A DNA stretch of 64,000 nt from an uncultured Campylobacter sp. (GTDB taxonomy: Bacteria; Campylobacterota; Campylobacteria; Campylobacterales; Campylobacteraceae): assembly GCF_905372745.1 (NCBI RefSeq), contig NZ_CAJPQR010000007.1:1-64000 (forward strand), written 5' to 3'. Below are positions 17,721 through 25,652 of the stretch, one piece after another. Every line of letters starts with the position of its first letter. Positions within the stretch are counted from its first letter, which is position 1. Position numbers and translations under genes: made by a program. The notes under the pieces are model-generated. The model ran no database searches, was not told where the DNA came from, and saw only the letters and a program-made list of their open reading frames with translations.

Positions 17721-18485
17721 TTAAACCCCTTCTTTTGCGCCCCAAAGCCTGATATGCAGGCGATCGGAGTAGTTAAAACCGTGCGTGATCGCAAACTGCG
17801 CGACAGCTCTAGCGTTTTGTTCGAGACTTATTTTATCATAACCTTGCGGCATACAAAAGACTTCCGCGTCGCAAATCTCTAAAATACGCGAAATTTGCGC
17901 TATCGCCGAGCCGTCTTCCGCACTTTTTTTGTCAAGGACGAATTTATAAAAACTGCCCGCGGCGTTTTGCTTTATCGCTTTTAGCGCGGCGGGATTCATG
18001 CGCTTAGCTTCGCTTTCGCCGCTATTTTCGAGCTTGACGCTGACGGCAAATCGGCATTTTTTATAAATCTCAAATTTGGCAAAATCCACCTCGATCGTAC
18101 CGTTTGTTTCAAAATGCGCCTCGTAGCCCTCGCTAGTCGCAAAATTTAAAAAATCTAACAAAATTTGATTTTTGTGATGTAGCAGCGGCTCGCCGCCGGT
18201 GATTACGACGATAGGTTTTTGGCGCAAATTTGCGCTCAAGCTTTGCGTTATTTTTATGAGTTCGTCCGCGCGCGAGATTTTTTGATACGAAAAATGCCCC
18301 GTAAAAACCGCGCGGATCGTGTCGCAGCCAACTAGCGTTTCACCGGTTTTGGGCGAGACGGCGCGCACTCCAAAGCCGGCGCAGTTTAGATTGCAGCCAG
18401 CAAAACGCAAAAAAATCGCCAAACGGCCGCTGCTTGCGCCTTCGCCTTGAATACTTAGGAAACTCTCGACTAGGTTTAAACTCAA
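17721..18485 (-). CDS. queE: 7-carboxy-7-deazaguanine synthase (radical SAM), atypical cluster spacing
   Basis: A 254-residue radical SAM enzyme that contracts the ring of carboxytetrahydropterin to CDG. QGEGASSGRLAIFLRFAGC is characteristic. The iron-sulphur cysteines are C31, C35 and C54, giving CX3CX18C instead of the canonical CX3CX2C. The DT after C54 and ITGGEPLLH fit QueE. Expanded spacings are known in some QueE enzymes. The neighbouring queD supports the role. The downstream residues are intact, so it should be functional. Confidence 0.92.
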   Translation of the reverse strand: MSLNLVESFLSIQGEGASSGRLAIFLRFAGCNLNCAGFGVRAVSPKTGETLVGCDTIRAVFTGHFSYQKISRADELIKITQSLSANLRQKPIVVITGGEPLLHHKNQILLDFLNFATSEGYEAHFETNGTIEVDFAKFEIYKKCRFAVSVKLENSGESEAKRMNPAALKAIKQNAAGSFYKFVLDKKSAEDGSAIAQISRILEICDAEVFCMPQGYDKISLEQNARAVAQFAITHGFNYSDRLHIRLWGAKEGV

Positions 18486-18552
18486 ATTTCGCCTTTTAAT
18501 TTTAGTCGATTATAGCAAAATTTAAAGGGTAGTTTTATGGAGTTAGGTGGAT

Positions 18553-18678
18553 TTTACGTCAAATTTGAGCGGGTTTTGCTAGAAAAACGGCGGCAAATTT
18601 ATGGATAAAAATATAAAAAATCAAGCGCGGTTAAATTTGGTAAAAAGCAGGCTAAATCCACGCCAAATTTGACGTAAA
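18553..18678. repeat. Long-armed inverted repeat between moaA and queE
   Basis: TTTACGTCAAATTTG (18553-18567) and CAAATTTGACGTAAA (18664-18678) are exact complements, separated by 96 bases. The pair brackets most of the 206-bp gap. It could form a large stem in RNA or be coincidental use of the common AAATTTGAC word. No gene is seen between the arms. Confidence 0.55.
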
Positions 18679-18691
18679 TTTAGCCTTGATT

Positions 18692-19660
18692 TCAGCCGCC
18701 CGTTTGATAAAAGGCGCGGCTTGAGGTCTCGTTTTGAGCGCCGATCGCCCATTTGTTTTCTTTGGGTTTGTTTTGCAGTACTTGGCGCAGGATCTCGCTA
18801 GCGCCTGCGATATCGCCCTTTCTTACGGCATCTTTTATGCTCATCGCATCCTCGAAGTATAGGCACGGGATGAGATGCCCCTCGGCCGTGAGGCGTATGC
18901 GGTTGCAGCTCTCGCAAAAGTCGTGTTTGTGCGGGTCGATAACGCCGAAGGTATAGCCGTCCTCTAGCTTGTAGATGCTGGCTGGACTCGTCGGGATCTT
19001 TTCGGCCGCTTCGAAGCGATATTTTTTTGCTATAAGGTCTAAAATTTCAGCCGATTTCATGCCTTTTAGCTCATCATTGGCGTGGATATTTTCCATGTAT
19101 TCGATAAAGCGAATCTGACAACCCATAGAGCGCGCAAACTCTAGCAAAGAGACAATCTCATCATCGTTTACGCCTCTTAGCGCGACGGTGTTTAGCTTGA
19201 CTTTTAATCCTGCCTCGAGCGCAGCGTCAAGGCCTGCTAAAACCTCGTGCAGGACGCTTTTTTGCGCGATAAATTTAGCCTTTTCGGTTTTTAAGCTATC
19301 AAGCGACATATTTATACGCTTTAAACCCGCGTTTTTGAGGGCTTTTGCGTAGTGTTTGAGCATAAAGCCGTTTGTCGTGATAGCTAGATCGACGTCCGGG
19401 CTATGCTCGTTTATCATCGCGATAAATTTGTCTAAGTCCTTGCGCAGTAGCGGTTCGCCGCCCGTGATACGGATCTTTTTTACGCCTTCGTCTAGGCAGA
19501 CTTTGACAAATAAAAACAGCTCCTCAAAGCTTAGTAAATTTTCCTTCGGCTCCCAACTAAACGGAGTTTTAGGCATGCAGTATTTGCATCTAAAGTTACA
19601 TCTTTGCGTGACAGAAATACGCAGATAATCAACAGTTCTTCCGTGTCCGTCTATTAACAT
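18692..19660 (-). CDS. moaA: GTP 3',8-cyclase (molybdenum cofactor)
   Basis: A 322-residue radical SAM enzyme that, with MoaC, turns GTP into cyclic pyranopterin. It has the N-terminal cluster motif CNFRCKYC (C21, C25, C28), ITGGEPLLRKDL, the C-terminal cluster region CESCNRIRLT...C, and the C-terminal Gly-Gly (QTGG) needed by MoaA. Full length. It stands between queE and an unknown gene, with gaps of 206 and 139 bp. Confidence 0.97.
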   Translation of the reverse strand: MLIDGHGRTVDYLRISVTQRCNFRCKYCMPKTPFSWEPKENLLSFEELFLFVKVCLDEGVKKIRITGGEPLLRKDLDKFIAMINEHSPDVDLAITTNGFMLKHYAKALKNAGLKRINMSLDSLKTEKAKFIAQKSVLHEVLAGLDAALEAGLKVKLNTVALRGVNDDEIVSLLEFARSMGCQIRFIEYMENIHANDELKGMKSAEILDLIAKKYRFEAAEKIPTSPASIYKLEDGYTFGVIDPHKHDFCESCNRIRLTAEGHLIPCLYFEDAMSIKDAVRKGDIAGASEILRQVLQNKPKENKWAIGAQNETSSRAFYQTGG

Positions 19661-19799
19661 TTTTCGCCCTTAATTTTATCAAAAAGATTTATTTTTGATT
19701 TGGTTAAAGGGCATTATAGGAAGTTAAGCTTTAAAATTTTTTAAAACTTGCGTATGAAAATAATGTTATTTTTTTATATTTCGCGCCTAGGTTTTAACA

Positions 19800-20312
19800 T
19801 TATATCAGCTCTCGCAGTTTTAGCGTCAGCTCGACTTTGCCCACGCCCACGCACAGCTCTTTTGCGATGCTTTCTACGCTTTTGCCTTCGCTATACATCT
19901 GCACTATGCGCTTTTCGTCGTCTTCGCCGTTTGGAGCGGTTATCTTGCTAATGCTTTTTGTGCGCTCCTCAAGCGTAAAAAGTCTATCTTGTTGCTGGCT
20001 TTGGAAGCTATCTATCGAGCTTTCGATGCTTTGGAGGGTGTTTATTATCGGAGTTATTTTTTGATTTATTTTTTCGTTTAGACGCTGTTCTAGGTTGCTT
20101 TCTAGCTGCGCCGCGTCAAATTCGCCCGGTTCGCTTAGGTCTAAATTCGCAACCTGTTTTTTTACCGCGTGAAGCTCTTGGATGAGTCCTTCTATAGCTT
20201 TTTCATACCTTGAAAATTTTCTGGAAACCTCAAGGTCTTTTACGAAAACAAGTACGAAAAGTATCGTCAAAATCAGCCCGAATATCGCAAAAATCATCAA
20301 ATCGCTATTCAT
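19800..20312 (-). CDS. Membrane-anchored coiled-coil protein with a C-terminal HTH-like segment
   Basis: A 170-residue protein. One membrane helix (about 5-24) is followed by a long heptad-rich coiled coil (about 28-115). The C-terminal 40 residues (IVQMYSEGKSVESIAKELCVGVGKVELTLKL) look like a Trp/Hin-type helix-turn-helix. It overlaps the next gene upstream by 8 bases. No function is known to me. DNA binding from a membrane anchor is possible but unproven. Confidence 0.7.
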   Translation of the reverse strand: MNSDLMIFAIFGLILTILFVLVFVKDLEVSRKFSRYEKAIEGLIQELHAVKKQVANLDLSEPGEFDAAQLESNLEQRLNEKINQKITPIINTLQSIESSIDSFQSQQQDRLFTLEERTKSISKITAPNGEDDEKRIVQMYSEGKSVESIAKELCVGVGKVELTLKLRELI

Positions 20313-20823
20313 CTTTCATCTCCTTTAGTTCTCTTATCATTGCCCGCTCTCTGGCCGTCACGTAGCCGTTGTAGTCGCTCTCGTCGCTCTCGTTTATACG
20401 CGTGATTTTGGCGGTTTTTTCATCTAGCGCTTCAAAAAATATCGCCACGTCTCGCTTCGGAAAGATAGGCATAAAAATGCGCCCGTAGTAGCCGGAGCCT
20501 TCTTTAAATTTAGCCTCTTTTATCCTAAAATTTTCAAAATTTATCCCCTCTAGCACGCTAGATTGCGCAAGCTCGAGTTTTACGAATTTCTCGTTTTTTA
20601 TATAGGCGTTTAGTTCGTCAAATTTACGGTGAAGCTCAACTAGCAGCGTTAGTATCACCTGATCGCTTTCCTTCGTATCGCCCTTTGCTTTGGCGCGCTT
20701 TATCCACGCTCCCAGCGGATCGTCCTCGTTGCCGCTAAGCTTATCGAATTCGCGCAAAAACTCGCTCTCTCGCTCGCCGATTTCCTCAAAAACTATGTCT
20801 AAATTTGCCGGAACCAGTCTCAT
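20305..20823 (-). CDS. Cytoplasmic protein, possibly PilZ-related
   Basis: A 172-residue soluble protein. The N-terminal half is helical and charged. Residues about 95-155 form a beta-rich domain (LELAQSSVLEGINFENF ... YYGRIFMPIFPKRDVAIFFEAL) that resembles atypical PilZ proteins lacking the RxxxR c-di-GMP motif. This is a weak fold impression only. It is flanked by 8- and 4-base overlaps, so it is translationally coupled to both the coiled-coil gene and mqnP. Confidence 0.6.
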   Translation of the reverse strand: MRLVPANLDIVFEEIGERESEFLREFDKLSGNEDDPLGAWIKRAKAKGDTKESDQVILTLLVELHRKFDELNAYIKNEKFVKLELAQSSVLEGINFENFRIKEAKFKEGSGYYGRIFMPIFPKRDVAIFFEALDEKTAKITRINESDESDYNGYVTARERAMIRELKEMKDE

Positions 20824-21686
20824 AGGCTAGCCCAAACAAAAATGAAAAAAAGTATGCCCAGATAGCCGTTTAACGTAAAAAATGCACGGTCGATCTTGCT
20901 AAAATCTCGCCTAACGATGCGGTGTTCAGCCACTAGGATACCTCCGCAAAGCAAAATGCCCACATACGCGGCCGAGCCGAGCCATCCAGCCCACGCAAAA
21001 AGCAGCCAAAAGATCACGGCCGTGGCGTGAAATATAGCCGAGATAAACATCGTAGCCTTTTCGCCGTAAACGCTAGGTATGCTAAAAAGCCCGTGCTCGC
21101 GGTCAAATTTGACATCCTGAAGCGAATAAAGCAGGTCAAATCCCGCCACCCAAAACATCACGCCAAGGCAGAGCAGCACGCTAAAAAGCGGTATCTCGCC
21201 CGTGACTGCTACGGCTCCGGCGATGGGCGCGAGACCCAGCGAGAGACCAAGGACTAGGTGCGCTAACTCGCTAAAACGCTTAAAAAGCGAATATCCGCCA
21301 AGTACGGCTAGGATCGGAAAGCTCAGCCAAAACGCAAGCTTGTTTACGAGATAGGCGACCAGCACGAAAATGACGGCGTTTGCCACGATAAAAATTTGCA
21401 AATTCGTCCTGCCGATACGCCCGTCCACGCTCGGGCGATTTGCCGTGCGCGGGTTTAGCTTGTCGATGTCCTCGTCCTTGTAGCGGTTAAAGGCCATCGC
21501 GAAATTTCGCGCCGAAACCGCGCAAAGAATGCCCGAAATAAGCAACTTCCAGCCAAACCAAGCCGTGCCGTTTACCTGCGCGCTCGCCGTTATCATTGCG
21601 GTAAATATAAAAGGCAGTGCGAAAATCGAGTGCTTAAAGACGATTAGTTCGTTAATATCTTTTAAAATATTTATAAATTTTTGCAT
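20820..21686 (-). CDS. mqnP: UbiA-family polyprenyltransferase, probably menaquinone (futalosine) MqnP
   Basis: A 288-residue integral membrane prenyltransferase with about eight helices. The two Asp-rich motifs are FNRYKDEDIDKLNPRT and LYSLQDVKFDREHG, which bind prenyl diphosphate through magnesium. Annotated as ubiA in many Campylobacter genomes. Because these bacteria use menaquinone made by the futalosine route and no ubiquinone, MqnP is the likelier role. That choice rests on taxonomy, not sequence. Divergent from miaA across 90 bp. Confidence 0.85.
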   Translation of the reverse strand: MQKFINILKDINELIVFKHSIFALPFIFTAMITASAQVNGTAWFGWKLLISGILCAVSARNFAMAFNRYKDEDIDKLNPRTANRPSVDGRIGRTNLQIFIVANAVIFVLVAYLVNKLAFWLSFPILAVLGGYSLFKRFSELAHLVLGLSLGLAPIAGAVAVTGEIPLFSVLLCLGVMFWVAGFDLLYSLQDVKFDREHGLFSIPSVYGEKATMFISAIFHATAVIFWLLFAWAGWLGSAAYVGILLCGGILVAEHRIVRRDFSKIDRAFFTLNGYLGILFFIFVWASL

Positions 21687-21776
21687 AATCTTCCTGAAAT
21701 TTTTGCTTTATTTTATCTTATAAAAGCGTAAATTGTGATAAAATTTGAGCAGATTTACGAATTTTAAGGCATTTTT

Positions 21777-22667
21777 ATGAAAGAACTCGCCATTATCGGC
21801 ACTACCGCTAGCGGAAAAACGGCGCTCGCTCTAAAACTCGCAAGCGAATTTAACGGAGTGATTTTGAGTCTTGATTCGCTTTGCGTTTATAAATTTATCG
21901 ACGTCGCAAGCGCTAAACCCAGTGCGGACGAGCTAGCTTCGGTGCCGCATTTTGGGATAAATTTGCTCATGCCGGATGAACATTTTGACGTCGGGATGTT
22001 TTTTGAGGTTTATAAAACGGCTCGCGAATTTGCGCGAAAAAACGGTAAAAATTTATTTATAACCGGCGGCAGCGGATTTTATCTAAAGGCCTTGCTGTCG
22101 GGTCTAACGCCTAAATTTGAGCGCGTAGAAAGCGGCCTAAGCAATGCTCAAATTTACGAGCTCGTTTCAAGCCTCGATCCAGAGTTTGCTGCCAAATTTA
22201 GCGCAAACGACACCTACCGTCTGCAAAAGTGGTTTGATATCTACTCCTTTTTGCGCTCTAGCGGGCGAGATGATGCCGTGAGCGCGTATCTGCGCGAAAA
22301 TACCCTAGCTCCCGTCGCTTCAAATTTGGCGATTTTTGAGCTTAGCTGGGATAGGGACGAGCTAAGAGGTCGTATCAAAGAGCGCACTAGAGCGATGTTT
22401 GAGCAGGGTTTGCTGGACGAAGCGCGGGAGCTGTTTGCTCGGTATCCGCAGCGACCAAAGCCGCTAAACTCGGTCGGTCTAAAAGAGTGCGGAGAGTTTT
22501 TGCGAGGCGAGATCAAAACCCAGACCGAGCTGGAGGAGCTCATCTGCACGCATACGGCGCAGCTGGCTAAGCGTCAGCGGACGTTTAATAGATCGCAGTT
22601 TAAGAGTAAATTTAGCGGCAGCGTCGGGGAGTGTGAAGAGAAAATCATAGAATTTTTAAATGGTTAA
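21777..22667 (+). CDS. miaA: tRNA dimethylallyltransferase
   Basis: Adds the isopentenyl group to A37 of tRNAs reading UNN codons. The 296-residue protein has the P-loop GTTASGKTALA near the N-terminus, SLDSLCVYKFIDVASAKP, the GGSGFYLKAL motif, and a C-terminal tRNA-binding QLAKRQRTFNRSQF. The final stop is followed within 16 bases by repeat copy 3, in the same relation as dapB to copy 1. Confidence 0.95.
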   Translation: MKELAIIGTTASGKTALALKLASEFNGVILSLDSLCVYKFIDVASAKPSADELASVPHFGINLLMPDEHFDVGMFFEVYKTAREFARKNGKNLFITGGSGFYLKALLSGLTPKFERVESGLSNAQIYELVSSLDPEFAAKFSANDTYRLQKWFDIYSFLRSSGRDDAVSAYLRENTLAPVASNLAIFELSWDRDELRGRIKERTRAMFEQGLLDEARELFARYPQRPKPLNSVGLKECGEFLRGEIKTQTELEELICTHTAQLAKRQRTFNRSQFKSKFSGSVGECEEKIIEFLNG

Positions 22668-22682
22668 ATTTGCAAATTTAGC

Positions 22683-22800
22683 GGCTTGTCTCGCGAGCGC
22701 TTTTCCGAGATTTCGCAAAATTTTCGCTCCGCAGGCTATATGCCTAGCGCACGCTCAATTTTGCTTCAAAACTCGAAAAATCATCTCGCGATACTTCGCC
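22683..22800 (-). repeat. Structured intergenic repeat, copy 3 of 3 (reverse orientation)
   Basis: This 118-bp element reads, on the minus strand, from GGCGAAGTATCGCGAGATG to GCGCTCGCGAGACAAGCC. On the plus strand, GCAAAATT (22715-22722) pairs with AATTTTGC (22757-22764). The apical AGGC (22733-22736) pairs with GCCT (22742-22745) around five bases. TTTTCCGAG and CTCGAAAAA form the next stem. It lies 15 bp past the miaA stop, so a miaA transcript reads it in the same sense that dapB reads copy 1. Confidence 0.85.
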
Positions 22801-22836
22801 TTGACTTTTTACGCTCAAATTTGCAAATTTAACTCG

Positions 22837-22879
22837 AAATTTTACGCACCGAGACCCGCATCTTACGGTGCTAAAATTT
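22837..22879. repeat. Bulged intergenic hairpin between repeat copies 3 and 2
   Basis: AAATTTTA, a bulged C, then GCACCG (22837-22851) pairs with CGGTGC and TAAAATTT (22866-22879), a 14-bp stem around a 14-base loop. It is a candidate RNA structure or a bidirectional terminator after miaA. No gene is nearby on either strand. Confidence 0.55.
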
Positions 22880-22890
22880 AGTTTAGTCAA

Positions 22891-22920
22891 AATTTAGCAC
22901 GCTGCGCGTTTTTTAAATTT
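22891..22920 (+). terminator. Possible terminator between miaA and queH
   Basis: ACGC-TGC-GCGT is followed by a run of five to six T. The outer AAATTTA/TAAATTT arms can extend the stem around an internal loop. The inner stem is only 4 bp, so this is a modest candidate. Confidence 0.4.
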
Positions 22921-23061
22921 AAGCCGCTAGCTTTAATAAAATTTGCAGTTAAATTTAGTAAAATCGGCAGAAAAATATTCAAGACATGATAGGTATAGTT
23001 TTAATAGATGTTTCTTGCTCGCAAAATAGCGGATCGTGGTTGCTATGAAATTAAAATAAAA

Positions 23062-23180
23062 GGCGAAGTATCGCGAGATGGATTTAAAGGTTGCGACGTA
23101 AAAATTTAGCGAAGATAAGGCATATAGTCTATCAAGCTAAATTTTTACTAGCTCGGTTAAAGACGCTCGCGAGACAAGCC
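23062..23180 (+). repeat. Structured intergenic repeat, copy 2 of 3
   Basis: This 119-bp element begins GGCGAAGTATCGCGAGATGG and ends GACGCTCGCGAGACAAGCC. A perfect 13-bp internal stem pairs GTAAAAATTTAGC (23098-23110) with GCTAAATTTTTAC (23136-23148). The apical AGGC (23118-23121) pairs with GTCT (23127-23130) through one G-U pair around ATATA. It ends 13 bases before the queH start, in the opposite orientation to copy 3, and so overlaps the queH leader region. Confidence 0.85.
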
Positions 23181-23193
23181 GTAGAAAGGTAAA

Positions 23194-24270
23194 ATGTTAG
23201 TTCACATCTGCTGTTCGGTCGACAGCCACTATTTTCTGCAACGCCTGCGCGCCGACCGCCCGCACGAGCGTCTCATCGGCTATTTTTACGATCCCAACAT
23301 CCATCCGTACAGCGAGTTTTTGATGAGGTTTCGCGACGTAAAAAGGAGCTGCGAAAAGCTAGGCGTCGAGCTTATTTGCGGCGAGTACGAATACGAGGCG
23401 TGGCTAGAGGGCGCAAAAGGCCTTGAAAACGAGCCCGAAAAGGGCAAGCGCTGTGCGTATTGCTTTGATTTTCGCGTGGGAAATTCGGCTCAAAAAGCGC
23501 GCGAACTAGGCGAAAAATCGATCACCACGACGCTGCTGATGAGCCCGAAAAAGGACTTCTCGCAGCTAGAATCCGCGCTAAATAAGGCTGCGGGGAAATA
23601 CGGCCTTGAAACATTTGCCGTGGACTACCGCGCGGGCGGCGGCACGAACGCGCAGTTTGAGCTTGCTAAAAAAGATAAACTCTATCATCAAAACTACTGC
23701 GGCTGTATTTTCGGGCTTAGCAAGCAGCGCGAGGCGCAAAAACTACCGCTTAGCGAGCTTATGAGCGAGGTTAGCGGGCGCGTGATGCCCGGAGGTATCG
23801 AGGAGCGGCTGGAGCTTTACGAAAAGGTGCGAGAGTGCGAGGCTGCGGGCGCGCCGTTTCATCTATCGCGCAAGTATTTTTTAAACTACCGCTTGCTGCG
23901 CGCCTACGTCAAATTTGGTGGCTCGGTCGTGCTGTCGTATTTTTTGCTCTACTCGCATTTTAAGCGCGAGAACGTCAAATTTAGTGTGGGCGAGGCGGCG
24001 CAAATGTGCGACGAGCTGCGAGACGGCGTGACGCTATTAAATTTGGCTAAATTTAACGAACTCTCGGGTGAAAAATTCGCTAGCGTAAACGAACTCTGCC
24101 GCCGGCCTATCGCGGTACCTCGCGAGCTGGAAATTCGCCGCGAGCTGTGCGGAGAATTTAGCCAAAATCCTATAATCGTGCTGGATGAAATTCGCGCGGG
24201 CAGATACGAAATCTACGCCAAAGACGAGCTTTATAACGATAGTCGCGAGGTTTTGGTAACGCAAATTTGA
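23194..24270 (+). CDS. queH: Epoxyqueuosine reductase QueH, with C-terminal extension
   Basis: Final step of queuosine synthesis, reducing epoxyqueuosine in tRNA. QueH is the cobalamin-independent replacement for QueG. The N-terminal half has the required cysteines C6-C7 (HICCSVD), C87/C90 (RCAYCFDF) and C169/C171 (YCGCIFG), plus TTTLLMSPKKD. At 358 residues it is much longer than the roughly 200-residue core. Residues about 195-358 are an added domain with no recognised fold. A copy of the structured repeat ends 13 bases upstream, and no strong Shine-Dalgarno sequence is visible beyond GAAAGG. Confidence 0.9.
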   Translation: MLVHICCSVDSHYFLQRLRADRPHERLIGYFYDPNIHPYSEFLMRFRDVKRSCEKLGVELICGEYEYEAWLEGAKGLENEPEKGKRCAYCFDFRVGNSAQKARELGEKSITTTLLMSPKKDFSQLESALNKAAGKYGLETFAVDYRAGGGTNAQFELAKKDKLYHQNYCGCIFGLSKQREAQKLPLSELMSEVSGRVMPGGIEERLELYEKVRECEAAGAPFHLSRKYFLNYRLLRAYVKFGGSVVLSYFLLYSHFKRENVKFSVGEAAQMCDELRDGVTLLNLAKFNELSGEKFASVNELCRRPIAVPRELEIRRELCGEFSQNPIIVLDEIRAGRYEIYAKDELYNDSREVLVTQI

Positions 24271-24406
24271 GCCAAATTTAGCGTGCTCGAGATAAAAGGC
24301 GGGCGCGAAAATTTAGCCGTTAAATTTTGCCCCGACCAAATCAATAATCTTTTTCTTAGCAAAATTTGGCTAAAATCGGCTTTAAATTTTACTCACAAGG
24401 TTTAAA

Positions 24407-24853
24407 GTGATCGACATCGTTGAAATCCAAAAAATACTCCCGCACAGATATCCTTTTCTGCTCATCGACCGAGTGACCGAGCTCGAGCCCGCCAAACACA
24501 TCGTCGCTTATAAAAACGTAACGATCGGCGAGCCCGTGTTTCAGGGGCACTTCCCGGGTCACCCGATATATCCGGGCGTGATGATCATCGAGGGTATGGC
24601 GCAGGCCGGCGGCGTGCTCGCTTTTAAGAGCATGAGCGACGAGCATCAAGCGGGTATCGAAAATAAAGTCGTTTATTTTATGAGCATCGACGGAGCGAAA
24701 TTTCGCCACCCGATACGCCCGGGCGATAGGCTCGAGTATCGCCTGGAGGTGCTAAAGCACAAAGGTAACATCTGGGTGCTAAAAGGCGAAGCCTACGTGG
24801 ACGGCACGCTATCGTGCGAAGCCGAGCTAAAAGCTATGATCGTAGATAAATAA
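24407..24853 (+). CDS. fabZ: 3-hydroxyacyl-[acyl-carrier-protein] dehydratase
   Basis: Dehydrates hydroxyacyl-ACP in fatty acid elongation. The 148-residue protein has the hot-dog active site HFPGHPIYPGVMIIEGMAQ, with catalytic His and Glu, and ILPHRYPFLLIDRV near the N-terminus. The start is GTG at 24407, with AAGG 7 bases upstream; no ATG fits. A TAAAAT box at 24371 could be its promoter. First gene of fabZ-lpxA-clpX-mreB-mreC-carB. Confidence 0.96.
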   Translation: MIDIVEIQKILPHRYPFLLIDRVTELEPAKHIVAYKNVTIGEPVFQGHFPGHPIYPGVMIIEGMAQAGGVLAFKSMSDEHQAGIENKVVYFMSIDGAKFRHPIRPGDRLEYRLEVLKHKGNIWVLKGEAYVDGTLSCEAELKAMIVDK

Positions 24854-24863
24854 GCGAGCCAAA

Positions 24864-25652
24864 ATGAGAAGTATCCATCCGCAAGCCGTCGTCGAGGACG
24901 GCGCGAAGATCGGCGAGGACGTAACGATCGAGGCCTACGCCTACGTCGGCAAAGACGCGGTGCTAGGCGACGGCGTACTCGTAAAACAAGGCGCTAGGAT
25001 AGTGGGCGACACGCATATCGGCGAGGGCGGTAAAATTTACAGCTACGCCATCGTGGGCGATATCCCGCAGGACGTGAGCTACCGCGCTGAGGAAAATACG
25101 GGCGTTCGTATCGGTAAAAACGCGACGATCCGCGAGTTTTGCACGATAAACTCGGGCACGCACAAAGGCGACGGGATCACGCGTATCGGCGATAACGCCT
25201 TTATCATGGCCTACTGCCACGTCGCGCACGACTGCGCCGTCGGAAATAACGTCATCCTGGCAAATAACGCGACTCTAGCCGGTCACGTGGAGCTTGGCGA
25301 CTACAGCGTCGTTGGCGGTATGACGCCGATACATCAGTTCGTGAGAGTCGGCGAGAGCTGCATGATCGCGGGCGCTAGCGCGCTATCTCAGGACGTCGTG
25401 CCGTTTTGCCTGGCTGAAGGCAACCGAGCTTACATCAGAAGCTTAAATTTAGTCGGTATCAGACGAAGGTTTGATAAAGACGCGGTCGAAGAGATAAACA
25501 GAGCGTATAAATTTTTATTTAGAAAAAGCGGGGATCTAAAAGCCGCGGCTAGCGAGCTTTTAGAGAGAGCGCAGATAGAGCAGGTGCGAAAAATGTGCGA
25601 ATTTATCCTAAGCACCAAGCGCGGTATCCCATTAGCAAAAGGAAGAGAATAA
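24864..25652 (+). CDS. lpxA: UDP-N-acetylglucosamine acyltransferase
   Basis: First step of lipid A synthesis. The 262-residue protein is a left-handed beta-helix of hexapeptide repeats (about 5-190) with the catalytic His in YCHVAHDCAVGNN and a helical C-terminal domain. Lies 10 bp after fabZ, and its stop overlaps the clpX ATG as TAATG. Length is normal. Confidence 0.96.
   Translation: MRSIHPQAVVEDGAKIGEDVTIEAYAYVGKDAVLGDGVLVKQGARIVGDTHIGEGGKIYSYAIVGDIPQDVSYRAEENTGVRIGKNATIREFCTINSGTHKGDGITRIGDNAFIMAYCHVAHDCAVGNNVILANNATLAGHVELGDYSVVGGMTPIHQFVRVGESCMIAGASALSQDVVPFCLAEGNRAYIRSLNLVGIRRRFDKDAVEEINRAYKFLFRKSGDLKAAASELLERAQIEQVRKMCEFILSTKRGIPLAKGRE

Noticed and set aside
22986..23048. Possible 20-residue peptide between repeat copies 3 and 2
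   Set aside because: No ribosome site or supporting pattern; chance open frames of this size are common.
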